The translations under genes and the position numbers were made by a program. Source: Emydura subglobosa (lineage: Eukaryota > Chordata > Testudines > Chelidae). Taken from it: a stretch of DNA of 64,000 nucleotides. The notes below the pieces were generated by a model. The model had not been told where the DNA came from, ran no database searches, and saw only the letters and a list, made by a program, of their open reading frames with translations. Every line of letters starts with the position of its first letter. Position 1 is the first letter of the stretch. Of this stretch, positions 44,500-55,346 are shown in pieces. The stretch lies in the NCBI GenBank assembly GCA_007922225.1, contig ML679956.1, forward strand, positions 77,885,848 through 77,949,847, read 5' to 3'.

Positions 44500-45290
44500 A
44501 GAGAGCTGTTGGCCCAACCTCGTTAAGTCAGGACGTCATGACAAAAACACCAGTCTCCCCCCTGGGCATCGACAGGTGCCTGAGACAGACTCAAAGATGT
44601 GTTTACTGGCCAGGAACTAATACTGGCCAGGAATGAATACGCAACTCTGCTCCTTGATGGAAGGGTGTGACGCCTGCCGGTCACGTGACCCAGCTGGAGG
44701 AAAGTTACCACATGAGCTGCCCACCTGACCATGGGCAAAGGGGGAAGCAGACGTATTTACCTTCAAGGAAAAGCACCACTTGATCACCGGGGACTACTGC
44801 TCAAATTATCGGGAGGTCGATGCCCCACCTGATTCAGGAAGCAAGTCAGCGATTGGCCAACTGGGAGCCCGTTTTGTGAGATACGGTGTTCCGGCAGCCG
44901 CCTCCACCGACAACGGACCTCAGTTTGTCTCAGAACAACTCGAGGAATTTGTACGCAAATGGGAGTTGGGTCACCACACCCTCTCCCCTGCGTACCCAGA
45001 GAGCAGTGGTAAGGTGGAATCTGCTGTGAAAACAGCTAAGAGGCTGTTTCTGCTGGTCCAGACCCCTTCTTAGCATTTTTTGGCCCATGGGAATACCTCA
45101 CCACAGGGGTGCTAAAACAGTCCAGTGCAGCCACTGATGGGACGAAGGACCAAAAACCCTGCTACCAATGAGTTGCAGCCAGAAGGAAGGAGACCGCACT
45201 GAGAAAAGTCAGAGAAAGCAGGTCTTAGAGTACAACAGGTCAGCCCAGGAGCTACCGGCCCCGGAAACAGGTGCTTCTGTGAGAACCAAG
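44500..45290 (+). pseudogene. Ty3/gypsy integrase remnant
   Basis: Order: YWPG (near 44604), CDAC (44666-44677) of the zinc-binding domain, then the catalytic core open at 44780-45073 (97 codons). In that frame Asp5 (GDYCSNY), Asp44 (STDNGPQFV) and Glu80 (SSGKVES) have the D,D-35-E spacing of retrotransposon integrases. STDNGPQF and LSPAYPESSGK are Ty3/gypsy hallmarks. Downstream 45070-45290 keeps C-terminal text in other frames. Stops and indels, including a 17-bp duplication at 44604-44633, break it. No gag, protease or reverse transcriptase is next to it. Confidence 0.8.
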
Positions 45291-46818
45291 CCAACCGCGA
45301 GACAACAGAGAGAGTGAGCTAAAAAAGGAGTTGTGACAGAGAACCACCCGGAGGCCGACCACGCAGAGAGAGAGAAAACTCCATAGAGAGAGCGAACTTG
45401 CTAGCTCAGAGACAGGTGACTGAGATAGGTCACGGCCTGTGCAGATGCCTGTTGAGGAGACCCAACTCTTCCAAAGACCTTATGACCCGTTGAGTCTGAG
45501 GTAAAGACTTCAACTCATTGCATTCCACCCTGCAGGTTCCAGGTCTGCTCTGTACGACAGACCTGTCTCTCTCTATTTGAAATAGGCCGTTAACAGACAA
45601 GATATCCAGAGATGACACTCAAGAATATGAAGCATTTTTCCTGGGTTTGGGTAGGACTGATAAAATAACTTCCTGGCCACTGCTTTCTTTGTGCAGCTCT
45701 TTACATTGGCTTTTAACCCTGCATTGCTCAGATGCCACTACCGCAACTTGGGCTGGGTCCTGGCTACACAGAGGGATAGCCTAGAGGAGGGTGGTATGGA
45801 AAAAGGTGTGAACCACTGATTTAGAGGATTCTGATGGACCGCACTGCATTTGTAACAATAAATAATAATAAAACCTGGTTCTTACATAGCGCGTTTAATT
45901 AGTAGAGCTCATTCCTAATCAACAAAGAGTCTGGGGAGAAGTAAGAAAAGTAACAGCCAAATTCATTAGGATTAATTCAACTGATCGTAATTAACACTAC
46001 ATAAAAAGCCCCTCTTCGGCTGAGCATATCTTGCAATCCTAATGTTTAGCAAGGTCACATTGCTACGGTAATTGACATGGAGTTACTTTCAACAGGATGT
46101 GCTGGTGATGTCATCATGTTTTGTTAATAAATGGATATGCAGAAGCGCTCGCAGTACCAAAGGAACAATTGAATACAGTACAGAACGAAAAACACTCCTG
46201 AAATGAAGATCTTAAAACAATTTGCTATCCTTTTTACAGAGCTGCAACTCTGCACTAAATGCACACTGTGAAAATACTGTTCTCAACTGGCAATAAAAAA
46301 AAAGTCATGCCCCTTAGTTCTGTGCAGTCCAATGCCTCACAAGGTAACAAAATGTCACCAGATCCCTGCTGCACACTTTACACTCGGCTAATGTGTTCTT
46401 ATTGAAAAGTTGTTTTAATGCGCTCATATCGATTTAACTGGTATGATGAACTTTCCATGCTGAGAAGCGAAGTTTATCCAAGATTAAACAGTCTGAAGAA
46501 AGTCTGGTTGTAGGCATGTGTTTGTTGCTTGGAGTTACAAACATATTACCATTAAAAGTAGTTTGGGAAAGGCGGGTGGGAGATGGGGAAGAAATCTACT
46601 TAGCGGTCAACATGACTTCCAAAAAATACGCTCAGTGCTTTGGGCAGATTCGATGCTTTAAAAAGGAAAGGCAGTGAGCATATTTTACAGAAGAGACTGA
46701 GTACAAATAAAAAAAAGAGGGAGTGTCTATCTTGGCGGCGAAGCGCTGGGGAAGGGAGGTGGAGATAGATGAACGTGGCTTTAAGAAACCATGTATTACT
46801 GGGCTCAAAGTGTGTCAA
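45291..46818. other. Unassigned non-coding DNA, 1.5 kb
   Basis: 45300-45540 may be the untranslated region after the gypsy pol. 45860-45890 has an (AAT)n-like run. 45900-46600 is AT-rich without recognised repeats. No gene recognised. Confidence 0.4.
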
Positions 46819-46819
46819 T

Positions 46820-46905
46820 CACTGGGTGACGTCCTCTGGCCAGTGCTACGCAGGAGGTCAGACTAGACAACCACAATGGTCCTTTCTGGCTTTAGCTATC
46901 AATTT
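46820..46905 (+). mobile_element. CR1 LINE 3' end fragment
   Basis: ACGCAGGAGGTCAGACTAGAC and GGTCCTTTCTGGCTTTAG match the CR1 terminus. Confidence 0.7.
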
Positions 46906-47384
46906 CCCCCACATCGCCAAGATTCACCTATCTTAGTTTCCTATACCCTGTAACCAGGGTTGCACCAAACCTGGGATCAGACGCAGACAGGGGCTAATTG
47001 CCTGGCCCCATTCCACCATCAGCAGTTCTGTTGGCGTTCTGTGGAGGGGGTCAGAAATAAAACTCTGAGCCTGGTTAGCGTCCCCTGTCCCCAGGCCCAA
47101 GACCAAATGCAAGGGTCTGGTTCAGAAGCTCTCCATATATAACCATGCACTAAGCATGTCTAGGAAAACACCAAATCCTCCAGGAGTCACCAAAAATTCT
47201 GGGATGAGAGTAGCAATGTGCAGCTCAGTGAGCTGTGACCATCCTCAGCGTCACCTGCCTTGGCATGGTTAAGATGTCCCCATTGTGCAATGGAGAGCCA
47301 AGTCAGGGCATTGTAGCCTCTGAGCCCTGGACAAGGCACTATTACGGACCATAAATAAAACCTCTTCAGAGTTCATTTCTGCTA
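46906..47384. other. Unassigned non-coding DNA
   Basis: No gene or repeat recognised. Confidence 0.4.
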
Positions 47385-47389
47385 GTCAA

Positions 47390-47560
47390 CAGGAAATCCA
47401 CAAAGATTCAACCACCCCTTTGCCACCAGGTAATAAATACTACAAAAGTCATGCACCAGGCTTGAACACACGACCTCCAGCATCACAGCACAGACCTCTA
47501 ATGCTGAAGCTAAAAGAACAACTCCCTTAGTACGCTTGTTAATCCCTAGTAGAGCAGCCC
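47390..47560 (-). mobile_element. tRNA-derived SINE
   Basis: On the minus strand TTTTAGCTTCAGCATTAGAGG is followed by GGAGGTCGTGTGTTCAAGCC, an A-box-like and a B-box-like site spaced as in a tRNA gene, then an unrelated tail. The same arrangement occurs at 59155-59290. Turtle SINEs with tRNA-like heads are known; the subfamily is not identified. Confidence 0.5.
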
Positions 47561-49970
47561 CTGGACAAAGACACCACAGACTTGTCTCCAGAGCGTCACT
47601 GATGCACAATTAATTAAACGGCAGGAGATGGAATATATATGCATTCATTTTTATTAAAAATCTAGTCCTGTTGCATAGACTACCGCCTTCTCTTTGGTAA
47701 AGAAGCCCGTGGCTTTTGGAAAGTGGGGCAACGCCAAAGTCTTTACACTACAAGCAATCATCTTGTTGGGGGTGGGTGGTTTCTTTAGAGAGCATCTTAG
47801 ACAAATTCGCTCCGGCTCACTTCTGGAAAGCATGTTTTAGAGACTTCAAAGCTCTTGCCTCGGGCCTTTGGAAAGATCGGAGAGCCCCGAACCAAGATTT
47901 AAAGTCTCCATTAAAGCGAACTGTCCCCACGCACTCACCGCCCCTACGCTCTGGGTGTTTTTCAACCTTTCTCAGTCTCTCAGCGTATTGGGAGCTCTTG
48001 TAAAAGAGAAGCTGGTGGCAGACAAATTGCCTGCTGCAGTTCGAGGAAATGCTTTGATTGCTCCTCTTGAGAGTACAGCCAGACACGCGGCACGCGGCAG
48101 AAATCATCTCAAAGGCTCCAGCTGCAATTTAAAAACTATTTGAATGGAGATATAGGATAGAGCCGGAACCTGCTAGCGGCTGCCTGCCCTGCAGGTCTCC
48201 TCAGGGGAATATCTGAACACTCTGAGTGGGGAGTCAACCTTGCACCTTTCAGTAACAGAACAAGACGACAGGCTGGCTGCAGGTCTGCTACGACAGGAAT
48301 GCCCGAGCAGTCCCTGAGGTGCAGCGTATTAGACCTCTCAGACACAACACAGGGCCTGGTTCTCCTCTCCTCTCATCGACAGCAAAAGTCGTCTCATGAT
48401 TACAGAGCCTGATTCTCCTCACCCCTCCAGGGAGTCACACATCAGCCCAATAGAGGGGAGAAGTAGCGGCCTGCAGCACCTGAAATGCGGCACTAGAGGC
48501 CCGAAGCCTTCTGACCTGAAAACTGTGCGGGAGCAGGTGCTGCGTGGCGAAGCACAAGTAAGAAGGCTGGTTGTGACAGAGAGGACCACAACCTTGGGGG
48601 ATGGAGGCCCCCCACAGGAGGTGGGTATGTCACAGCAGGCATTCAACCCATGGACCGAGGGTATCACAGGGAGGGCTACCTCAGAGCAGTACGCCAACAA
48701 GAGGAGGTGGCTCATAGGGCGGGCCTTATGGGATCTGCGAAGGCGATGCATATATGGAATCTACCGCCATGCAGGTGCCAAGCAACGCTCTGCTCGCAAC
48801 AACACTGCACCCGTCAGTCCAGAGCGTAGATGGGAGCCAGGCAGCAGTCAGCTCTGTTTTTCTCAGCATAGTTAGCAGCCAAGCAACGTTCACCTCTTCT
48901 ACCAGGGCATGGAGTAAAGGACCGGGAGGAGTAGCCCCGAGAGTACTTAGCGCACATTTCCTTTGCGAGTTACACTGCGGGAATAAAGGCCGGCGACACG
49001 GCTTCTGTCGGCTCGTCCCCTGTTCTTCGCTTATCAGATATACAGCCAGTTAAGCTGGTACCGCTTAGACATGTTCTTCAAGCCAGGCCGCTTCTGTCTG
49101 CTCTATTTTGACTCAATAGATGAGCTGAGGGACCAGCAGCAGAGAGGCAGATTTCTTAGGTCCGGGGGAAGCCTATACGCTTCCTGGATTCTGGCAACAG
49201 GGGAGTGGACCAAGGTGAGGGAGTCAGGACTTGCTCCAAGCTCCCGTTTCTCTGCTGCCAGAAACCATCCCTCATTGCCACGCTAGTACCAGCTCCCAGC
49301 TCTCCCCGCAAGAAGCCAGCCAGCATCTAGCGTCCACGGGCTAAGCACCGGCTCGTACGGTTAAGCTACAGCAAAGAGCTGAGAGTGTGTCTCTTAAGCC
49401 TCACGTCACTGACAGCAGGCTGTCTGCTCCATGTGTAATAGCATCTCACGCGGGGCGCCTAGTGTGAGGTCTGCGCTCATTGCTGTGTAACGAGCTCTCA
49501 AATCCTCTGCTCTTCCAGGAAATATAGAAGGGGGGGGGAGGAGGTGGAAAGCAGGAGGGACGGTGAAATAAACAAATAAAAGCCTGTGGGAGGGGGATCA
49601 ACATGCTGATTGCATTACTGCTCTGGCTAATTGTAAGCAGCAGGGGAAACGGGCCTTAGTTTATTGCCTAGGACCTGATGGGATTTCTTCTGGACCACAG
49701 TCAAGTATGACAAGATTTCTCTAGAAAAACAAGGCCCTAGGCATAAATTAGCAGAGCTGTGATATTTATGGGAGGTGATTACGGCTCATTTTGGATTTGG
49801 AGTGCGTGGGGGGTGGGGGGGATGACGTGCAGGGCTTGGGGTTTTAAATGTACTAGTTAGAACTTTTTGAAAGCTGTTGAAATCGAAAGTCTAGGAGGCG
49901 GTGCAGCAGAGTCGGAGAATCCAGCCATCCCGGCTCCTCTTTGCACCTCAGTTACTGCTTCGCTGTAGGT
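47561..49970. other. Unassigned non-coding DNA, 2.4 kb
   Basis: No repeat family recognised. The 159-codon plus ORF (48396-48875) includes SEQYANKRRWLIGRALWDLR but has no domain I know and is opposed by a 110-codon minus ORF. 49650-49800 is AT-rich and free of repeat phrases. GC runs near 49520. Confidence 0.4.
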
Positions 49971-49971
49971 A

Positions 49972-50100
49972 CGTCTACACAGCCCATGGCGCCAAGCCTC
50001 CAAGCACTGGGTCCACACACACTCGGGCCTGCAAGATCCACACTAAAAATAGTTGTGGGGCCATTGCGGTTCCCACTACAGCACAGGCGCTGACGCCTAG
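49972..50100. mobile_element. GTCTACAC-type element fragment
   Basis: GTAGGTACGTCTACACAGCCC begins it and GGTCCACACACACTCGGGC lies inside. The right terminus is lost where an LTR-like fragment begins. Confidence 0.45.
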
Positions 50101-50107
50101 CAAAGGG

Positions 50108-50245
50108 GGTGGGCATGGTGACATTGTCTGGATTAGGGATGACTATTTATCTTATTATTTACAGCAATTCATCCTGGATAGGCCGTGTCAGGTACCATTA
50201 GAAAGGTTATCATTTGCTAAGTATGATGATATTCTTTGTATGTGA
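50108..50245 (+). mobile_element. LTR-like fragment, relative of 13116-14195
   Basis: GGTACCATTAGAAAGGTTATC and GCTAAGTATGATGATATTC align with GGTATTAGCAGAAAAGTTAT and AAAGTATGATAACC of the 13-kb repeat. Only its first 140 bases remain. Confidence 0.5.
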
Positions 50246-50778
50246 ACCCCCCTTTCTTTTCTGGGTTACTTGGGAGCAGTTGCTAACAACAAAGGAGTTC
50301 CTGAGTATCCCAGTGATGCTGCAGGATTGGTGGGAATCCTCCATCCACCCATCTCTGCTGCAGTCCTTTTACTCCTAAAGGAATTTAAAATTGGCGGTGC
50401 CTCCACCTGGCTGGCCCCTGTACACGCTCAATAGTGGGCCTTGGGAGCTTCCTGGATTAAACCTAGTCTAATAATAATAATCATCTGAGTCTAAGTCAAA
50501 AATTCCAGTTATGCAAACTATACATACCTAAATTAGAGTTAACATGCCTTTACTGCAAATCAAGGACATCTGGCATAACAGACTGAAATTAATCACTACT
50601 ATTTTAAATCCACAGGGGTAGTTCCATAAATCAATTACTAAATATAGCATACAGTAATAAATGAAACGTGTCTAACTGGCATTTACACTGCCACTATTTA
50701 CCCCACCTCCAGAGTGTGCACTCCCCTAGAGTTCAGAGCCCTGACCCCTTGCGTGAGTGGGCGCACGTGAAGATCTGA
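50246..50778. other. Unassigned non-coding DNA
   Basis: No gene or repeat recognised. Confidence 0.4.
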
Positions 50779-50779
50779 A

Positions 50780-50985
50780 GACGGAGACAGCACTCTGTCG
50801 GTTCAGTGTACCAGTTCAGCCCAGGTATCAGGCTGAAGATTTGGAGAATAATCAGATCCCTTCTCAGCCCACATCTGGCTAGGCTAAACAAGGCAAGCTC
50901 TTCTCGTCTCCTCTCATAAAACGGGGTTCCTATTCCCCTGATCACCCTCGCAGCCCTTCTTCACGCCTGTTCCAGAGAGATTAAA
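50780..50985 (-). mobile_element. CR1 LINE fragment
   Basis: Plus reading TCAGATCCCTTCTCAGCCC, GGCTAAACAAGGCAAGCTC and CAGCCCTTCTTCACGCCTG is the reverse complement of a CR1 ORF2 end of a further subfamily. Confidence 0.65.
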
Positions 50986-50989
50986 GCTG

Positions 50990-51190
50990 GGATATTTAAA
51001 AGAGCTAAGGGAGTTAGGCATCCACTCCCACACAGTTTGAGCACCTAACTAGGTTAAGCTATTTTGAAAATTTCACCGTGATTGACTAGCCCACGGCCCT
51101 AGGAGAAGTTTGTAACAGAGCTGAGCCTAAAACCCATGTTTCCTGCGTCCCAGTACAGTGCCTTAACCACAAGACCATCACCCCTTAAAC
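50990..51190 (-). mobile_element. Dispersed repeat fragment and a MIR-type SINE
   Basis: 50990-51062 (AAGAGCTAAGGGAGTTAGGC, CACCTAACTAGG) is the TTTTCAAAG-type repeat also seen near 3466. 51065-51190 on the minus strand has a MIR head (TGTGGTTAAGGCACTG) and a partial core. Confidence 0.5.
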
Positions 51191-51960
51191 ATTCACTTTG
51201 TCCAAACATTAATTAAATGCCCTTCTTTATTTACTGCTCCTATTTGTTTGCTGCTTTCTTAATGCTAGCTGCAGAAGAAAATTCACTTTTAACTGGGAAT
51301 CTTTTTACCCCCCATTCTATAATCTGAACGGATATGAATTTTGCTCTCTGATTTTATTTTATTTCCTTCACAGACCATGATAAAGTTTAAGATCAGTTAT
51401 ATTATCTCCTGGAAAATGGTAAAGGAAATCAATATCCCCTTTGCTCAGGCCAGAAGTAAGGAAGTTAACAAAACAGAAGCAGCGGTCATGATTAATAAAC
51501 CATGAGATGTGTTTCCTTTAAAAGACGAATTACCTGGTCTGATTTTGCCTTTTGCTTTAGGCTGGTGCGAATCAGAACTAAATCCATTGACATCAGCGGA
51601 TAGACATTCGTTTAAAAATAATGTAAGTGAGAGCAGAATCTAGTTTTCCCTTTCTGAGCTGAGCACTGGAAGGGGGCAGCCATCTTGCTGACAGTGACAC
51701 CATTTTGTGACATTAAGCAGGGCTCAGAGCAAGCTCCTCCGGCCCCGGGGCCATGACACAGAAAATGCCTCTCCAAAAGGGGTCGCATTTTTATTCCTGC
51801 ACGTGCCTCTGGAAGCTGTCAGTTCCAGCAATAGTCATGCTGTACCACTATCTGTTGGAAGGCACTGTCTTCTACTCCAGAATCTCAGCTTTCATTAAAA
51901 AAAAAATGAAGACTCCAGCTGTTCTGGTTGTAAAGAACAGTGAGCAGTGGGGACAATAAA
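51191..51960. other. Unassigned non-coding DNA
   Basis: 51590-51645 (TGTAAGTGAGAGCAGAATC) is a short dispersed phrase. Nothing else is recognised. Confidence 0.4.
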
Positions 51961-51961
51961 T

Positions 51962-52255
51962 CTGACTGAGCTGGATACGTTTATGGAGGGGATGGGATGA
52001 GGGCACTGCCTACAGTGCGATGGCTAGCAGCAAATATCTCCAACAGCCGGTGATGGGACACTAGATGGGGAGGGCTCTGAGTTACTACAGAGAATTCTTT
52101 GCCAGGTATCTGGCTGGTGGGGCTTGCCCACATTCCCATGGTCAAACTGATCATGGGTCAAGAAGGAATTTTCCCCCAGGGCAGATTGGCAGTGACCCAG
52201 GGGGGGTTTCGCCTCCCTCTGCAGCATGAGGCATGGTTCACTTGCAGTGCCTCAC
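51962..52255 (+). mobile_element. CR1 LINE 3' portion
   Basis: CGTTTATGGAGGGGATGGG, GAGTTACTACAGAGAATTC, GTATCTGGCTGGTGGGGC and GGAATTTTCCCCCAGGGCAG identify a turtle CR1 subfamily 3' region. It lacks the final AGGTCAGACTAGATG block. Confidence 0.75.
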
Positions 52256-53478
52256 TCTAGTCCCTTAGCCCGAGCCCCAGCTGACCCAGACTCTGGGACT
52301 CGGTACCACGGGTCTTTAATCTTAGTGTAAATGTACCCTCAGCCTCTTTTTTCATTTCCATGAAAGCACAGTGGGTTGGTGTCCTCTGACCACAACTACA
52401 ACTTATCCCCGCTAAGAACATGGCCCAACATTTCCTTTTTAGACCAAAGTGTTAATAAAATGTGGGCAGACCTTTACTCTCTCACGTTGGTATCGAATAT
52501 TATCCACCCCTCTCAGAGCTCTAAAGAATTATACCTCACACAGAAAGGGACCGGTTCTTTTTCAGTGTTCTCACATATTAGCTGTCCTTCTGTGTTGTGG
52601 AAGAGTAAGCTCCACCAGTGTGAAGGCCTCAGGCAGCCGTTCTGGAAAAAAACAAGTCAGGGATTATTGGTACCACACGCTTCCATGATAAAGACTCCCT
52701 GAAAATTACAAATAGGCTATGATTTTCCGTTAAATCCATCTGAACTTTAAGGTCCTTGGTTTTCTTTATTATTTCAGTGGGTAAGTCAAAAATTCTGCAG
52801 CCAATACTTGCAGAGTTGACACTCATTTCTCAGCAGTCATCATTTTTTTCCCCCCAAAGAAATGTCAGACCTTTTACTGACAGTGTTTGGCTTCGTACAA
52901 TCTTTGCTTTCTCCTGATCGCTCAAAAAACATGAGGGCAGAAGTCACTAATAACAATGTCATGGGTTTATTATTATTATTTATTACCTTTACAGCACCGC
53001 ATTACTTGCCCTTCTTTATGTAGCATACAGCTTCAGCTACCACCACATTTTGTGTGGAGCACCACAACAGTTTACTTGGCCTCTGGGTCTCTTTCTGTGC
53101 TGTCTGCTCCCGAACAGTCACAGGATAAGAGCTACAGAAGTTTTACTGCAAATACTTGGTTTAAAAAGAAAAAAAGAAGATGGTAAGAAGAAGAAAATAG
53201 CCCACGCATCGCTCGGAGCTTTTCCTGATACTCTTGCTCTATTAAAAATGTTTGAAAGAAAGTAAATTTCATAGCCCGTGATGGATGACCTCTGTGTTTT
53301 ACCCTGTGAACTTTCTTCTTGATAGGCTGAGTGGAATGGATGCTGTTTCCCTTTATGATAGTTATTTTCTACCACAGACAGGCAATCCTTTTTATTTTAT
53401 ATAGAAAATGTATGTTTCTCAGTCTTTATTTTGTTCCGGGGGTAGATTTTTGTGGGGTGTATTTCTAACTAACAATTT
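52256..53478. other. Unassigned non-coding DNA
   Basis: AT-rich. A short (ATT)n run lies at 52967-52984. No gene or repeat family recognised. Confidence 0.45.
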
Positions 53479-53479
53479 A

Positions 53480-54006
53480 AGCAAGTGAAGAAGAACTCCC
53501 AGTGCAATGCTGGGGTCATGAAGGCATATGCAATCTCTGGACGTATAAGCAGGGGAATATTGAGTAGGAGTAAAGAGACGGTATTACCTCTGCAAATGGC
53601 ATTGGTGAGGTCCTTACTGGAATGCCGAGTCCAGTTCTGGTGTCCACACCTTAAAAAGAATGTTGAAAAATCGGAAAGGTTCATAAAAGGATGCCTTGGA
53701 AAACCTGTCTTACAGTCAGAGCCTTAAGAAGCTCAATCGAGTTAGCTGATCAAGATGATTAATACTTTATTATGGTCTATGAGTACCTACATTCTGCTAT
53801 TAGAGGGCTTCTTAATCTAGCAGACAGGCACAGTAAGGTGGGTTCTCCATCACTTGAAGTCTTTAAAATCAAGAGTGGATGCTGTAGCCCAGCCAGAAGT
53901 CATACAGCTTGATAGGGGAAATACTGGGTGAAATTATGTGGCCTGTGTTATGCAGGAGGTCAGAGTTGATGATTATTACGGTCCCTTCTGGCCTTAGCAT
54001 CTATGA
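53480..54006 (+). mobile_element. CR1 LINE 3' portion
   Basis: TGGACGTATAAGCAGGGGAAT, GGAATGCCGAGTCCAGTTC and GGAGGTCAGAGTTGATGATTA mark a plus-strand CR1 that keeps the end of ORF2 and the 3' end. Two internal deletions and several stops. Confidence 0.75.
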
Positions 54007-54462
54007 ACTTACTTACGAAGACAGTATGGCAGTCTCGGTTGATTGCAGAGATGCGCCTTCAAACAACTTGATGCCTTTATAACAACATTTTCCCCCCAGA
54101 TACTTTGGGGGAGAGAAAAAGAAAACATATTCGTGGGCATTTTCCTCCAAGTTAAATCCAGTAAAGGAAGCTCTGACACTGCTGTGTCATAGTATCGTGG
54201 CTTAGACTGATCAGCAGCTCATCTTTGTGAACACTCTTTTATTGGAAGGGCTCAGACTCCAGCCCCTTAGCTTTAAACCAAAATGTTTCCATGCACATGA
54301 AGGCCTGATTTCTGAGGATGTGGGAAAGAATAATCAGCAGACAGTGTATGAGATCTTGTCATCCGCTACACTGGTCCACTGAGATAAGGAACCTTAAATG
54401 AAAATAAGCACTACTTAAATACCACCAGTTTGGAAATTCTGTTTTAGCTCAAGTGGTTTTTG
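54007..54462. other. Unassigned non-coding DNA
   Basis: No gene or repeat recognised. Confidence 0.4.
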
Positions 54463-54464
54463 GA

Positions 54465-55261
54465 ACTAGAGAATCAGAATCAGGAGTGGTAGATACCCTG
54501 CAAAGTAGGGATAGGATACAGAGTGACCTAAACAAACTGGAGGATTGGGCCAAAAGAAATCTAATGAGGTTCAACAAAGAAAAGTGCAGAGTCCTCCACT
54601 TAGGAAGGAAGAATCCCATGCACAGCTATAGACTGGGGACCGACGAGCTGGGCAGCAGCTCTGCAGAAAAGGACCTGGGGGTAACAGTGGATAAAAAGCT
54701 GGATATGAGTCAGCAGTGTGCCCTGGTTGCCAAGCAGGCTAATAGCATATTGGGCTGCATTAGGAGGGGCATTGCCAGCAGGTCACGGGAAGTGATTATT
54801 CCCCTCTATTCGGCATTGGTGAGGCTGCATTTGGAGCACTGTGTCCAGTTTTGGCCCCCCCCCTACAAAAAGGATGTGGACAAGTTGGAGAGAGTCCAGC
54901 AGAGGGCAACAAAAATGATGAGGGGGCTGGAGCACAGGACTTATGAGGAGAGGCTGAGGGAACTGGGCTTGTTTAGTCTGCAGAAGAGAAGAATGAGGGG
55001 GGATTTGATAGCAGCCTTTAACTACATGAAGGGGGTTCCAGGGAGGATGGAGCTAGGCTGTTCTCGGTGGTGGCAGATGACAGAACAAGGAGCAACGGTC
55101 TCAAGTTGCAGGGCGGGAGGTCTAGGTTGGACATTAGGAAAAAGTTTTTCCCTAGGAGGGTGGTGAAGCACTGGAATGGGTTACCTAGGGAGGTGGTGGA
55201 ATCTCCATCCTTAGAGGTTTTTAAGCTGCGGCTTGACAAAGTCCTGGCTGGGATGATATAG
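54465..55261 (+). pseudogene. CR1 ORF2 C-terminal part, one frameshift
   Basis: The first frame, open 54453-55166, contains [20 protein letters not shown] and [20 protein letters not shown], the reverse-transcriptase thumb region and C-terminus of CR1. The CR1-like reading passes to another frame in a G run at about 55029-55035 and ends normally at 55261, with [19 protein letters not shown] near the end. The change is consistent with loss of one G. The endonuclease and palm are missing through 5' truncation, so it is inactive whatever the frame. Confidence 0.8.
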
Positions 55262-55346
55262 CTGAGGTTAGTCCTGCTTTGAGCAGGGGGTTGGACTAGA
55301 TGACCTCCCGAGGTCCCTTCCAACTCTAATATTCTATGATTCTATG
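54465..55346 (+). mobile_element. CR1 LINE, best-preserved 5'-truncated copy
   Basis: Plus strand, from late reverse transcriptase to a clear 3' end with ATTCTATGATTCTATGA (55331-55347), the octamer-like tail of CR1. The low number of breaks suggests it is among the youngest insertions. No target duplication is evident, as is usual for CR1. Confidence 0.85.

Noticed and set aside
48396..48875. 159-codon plus-strand ORF, possible gene
   Set aside because: No domain or signal recognised, no splice context, and a 110-codon ORF runs against it. It might repay a protein search, but I cannot support a gene.
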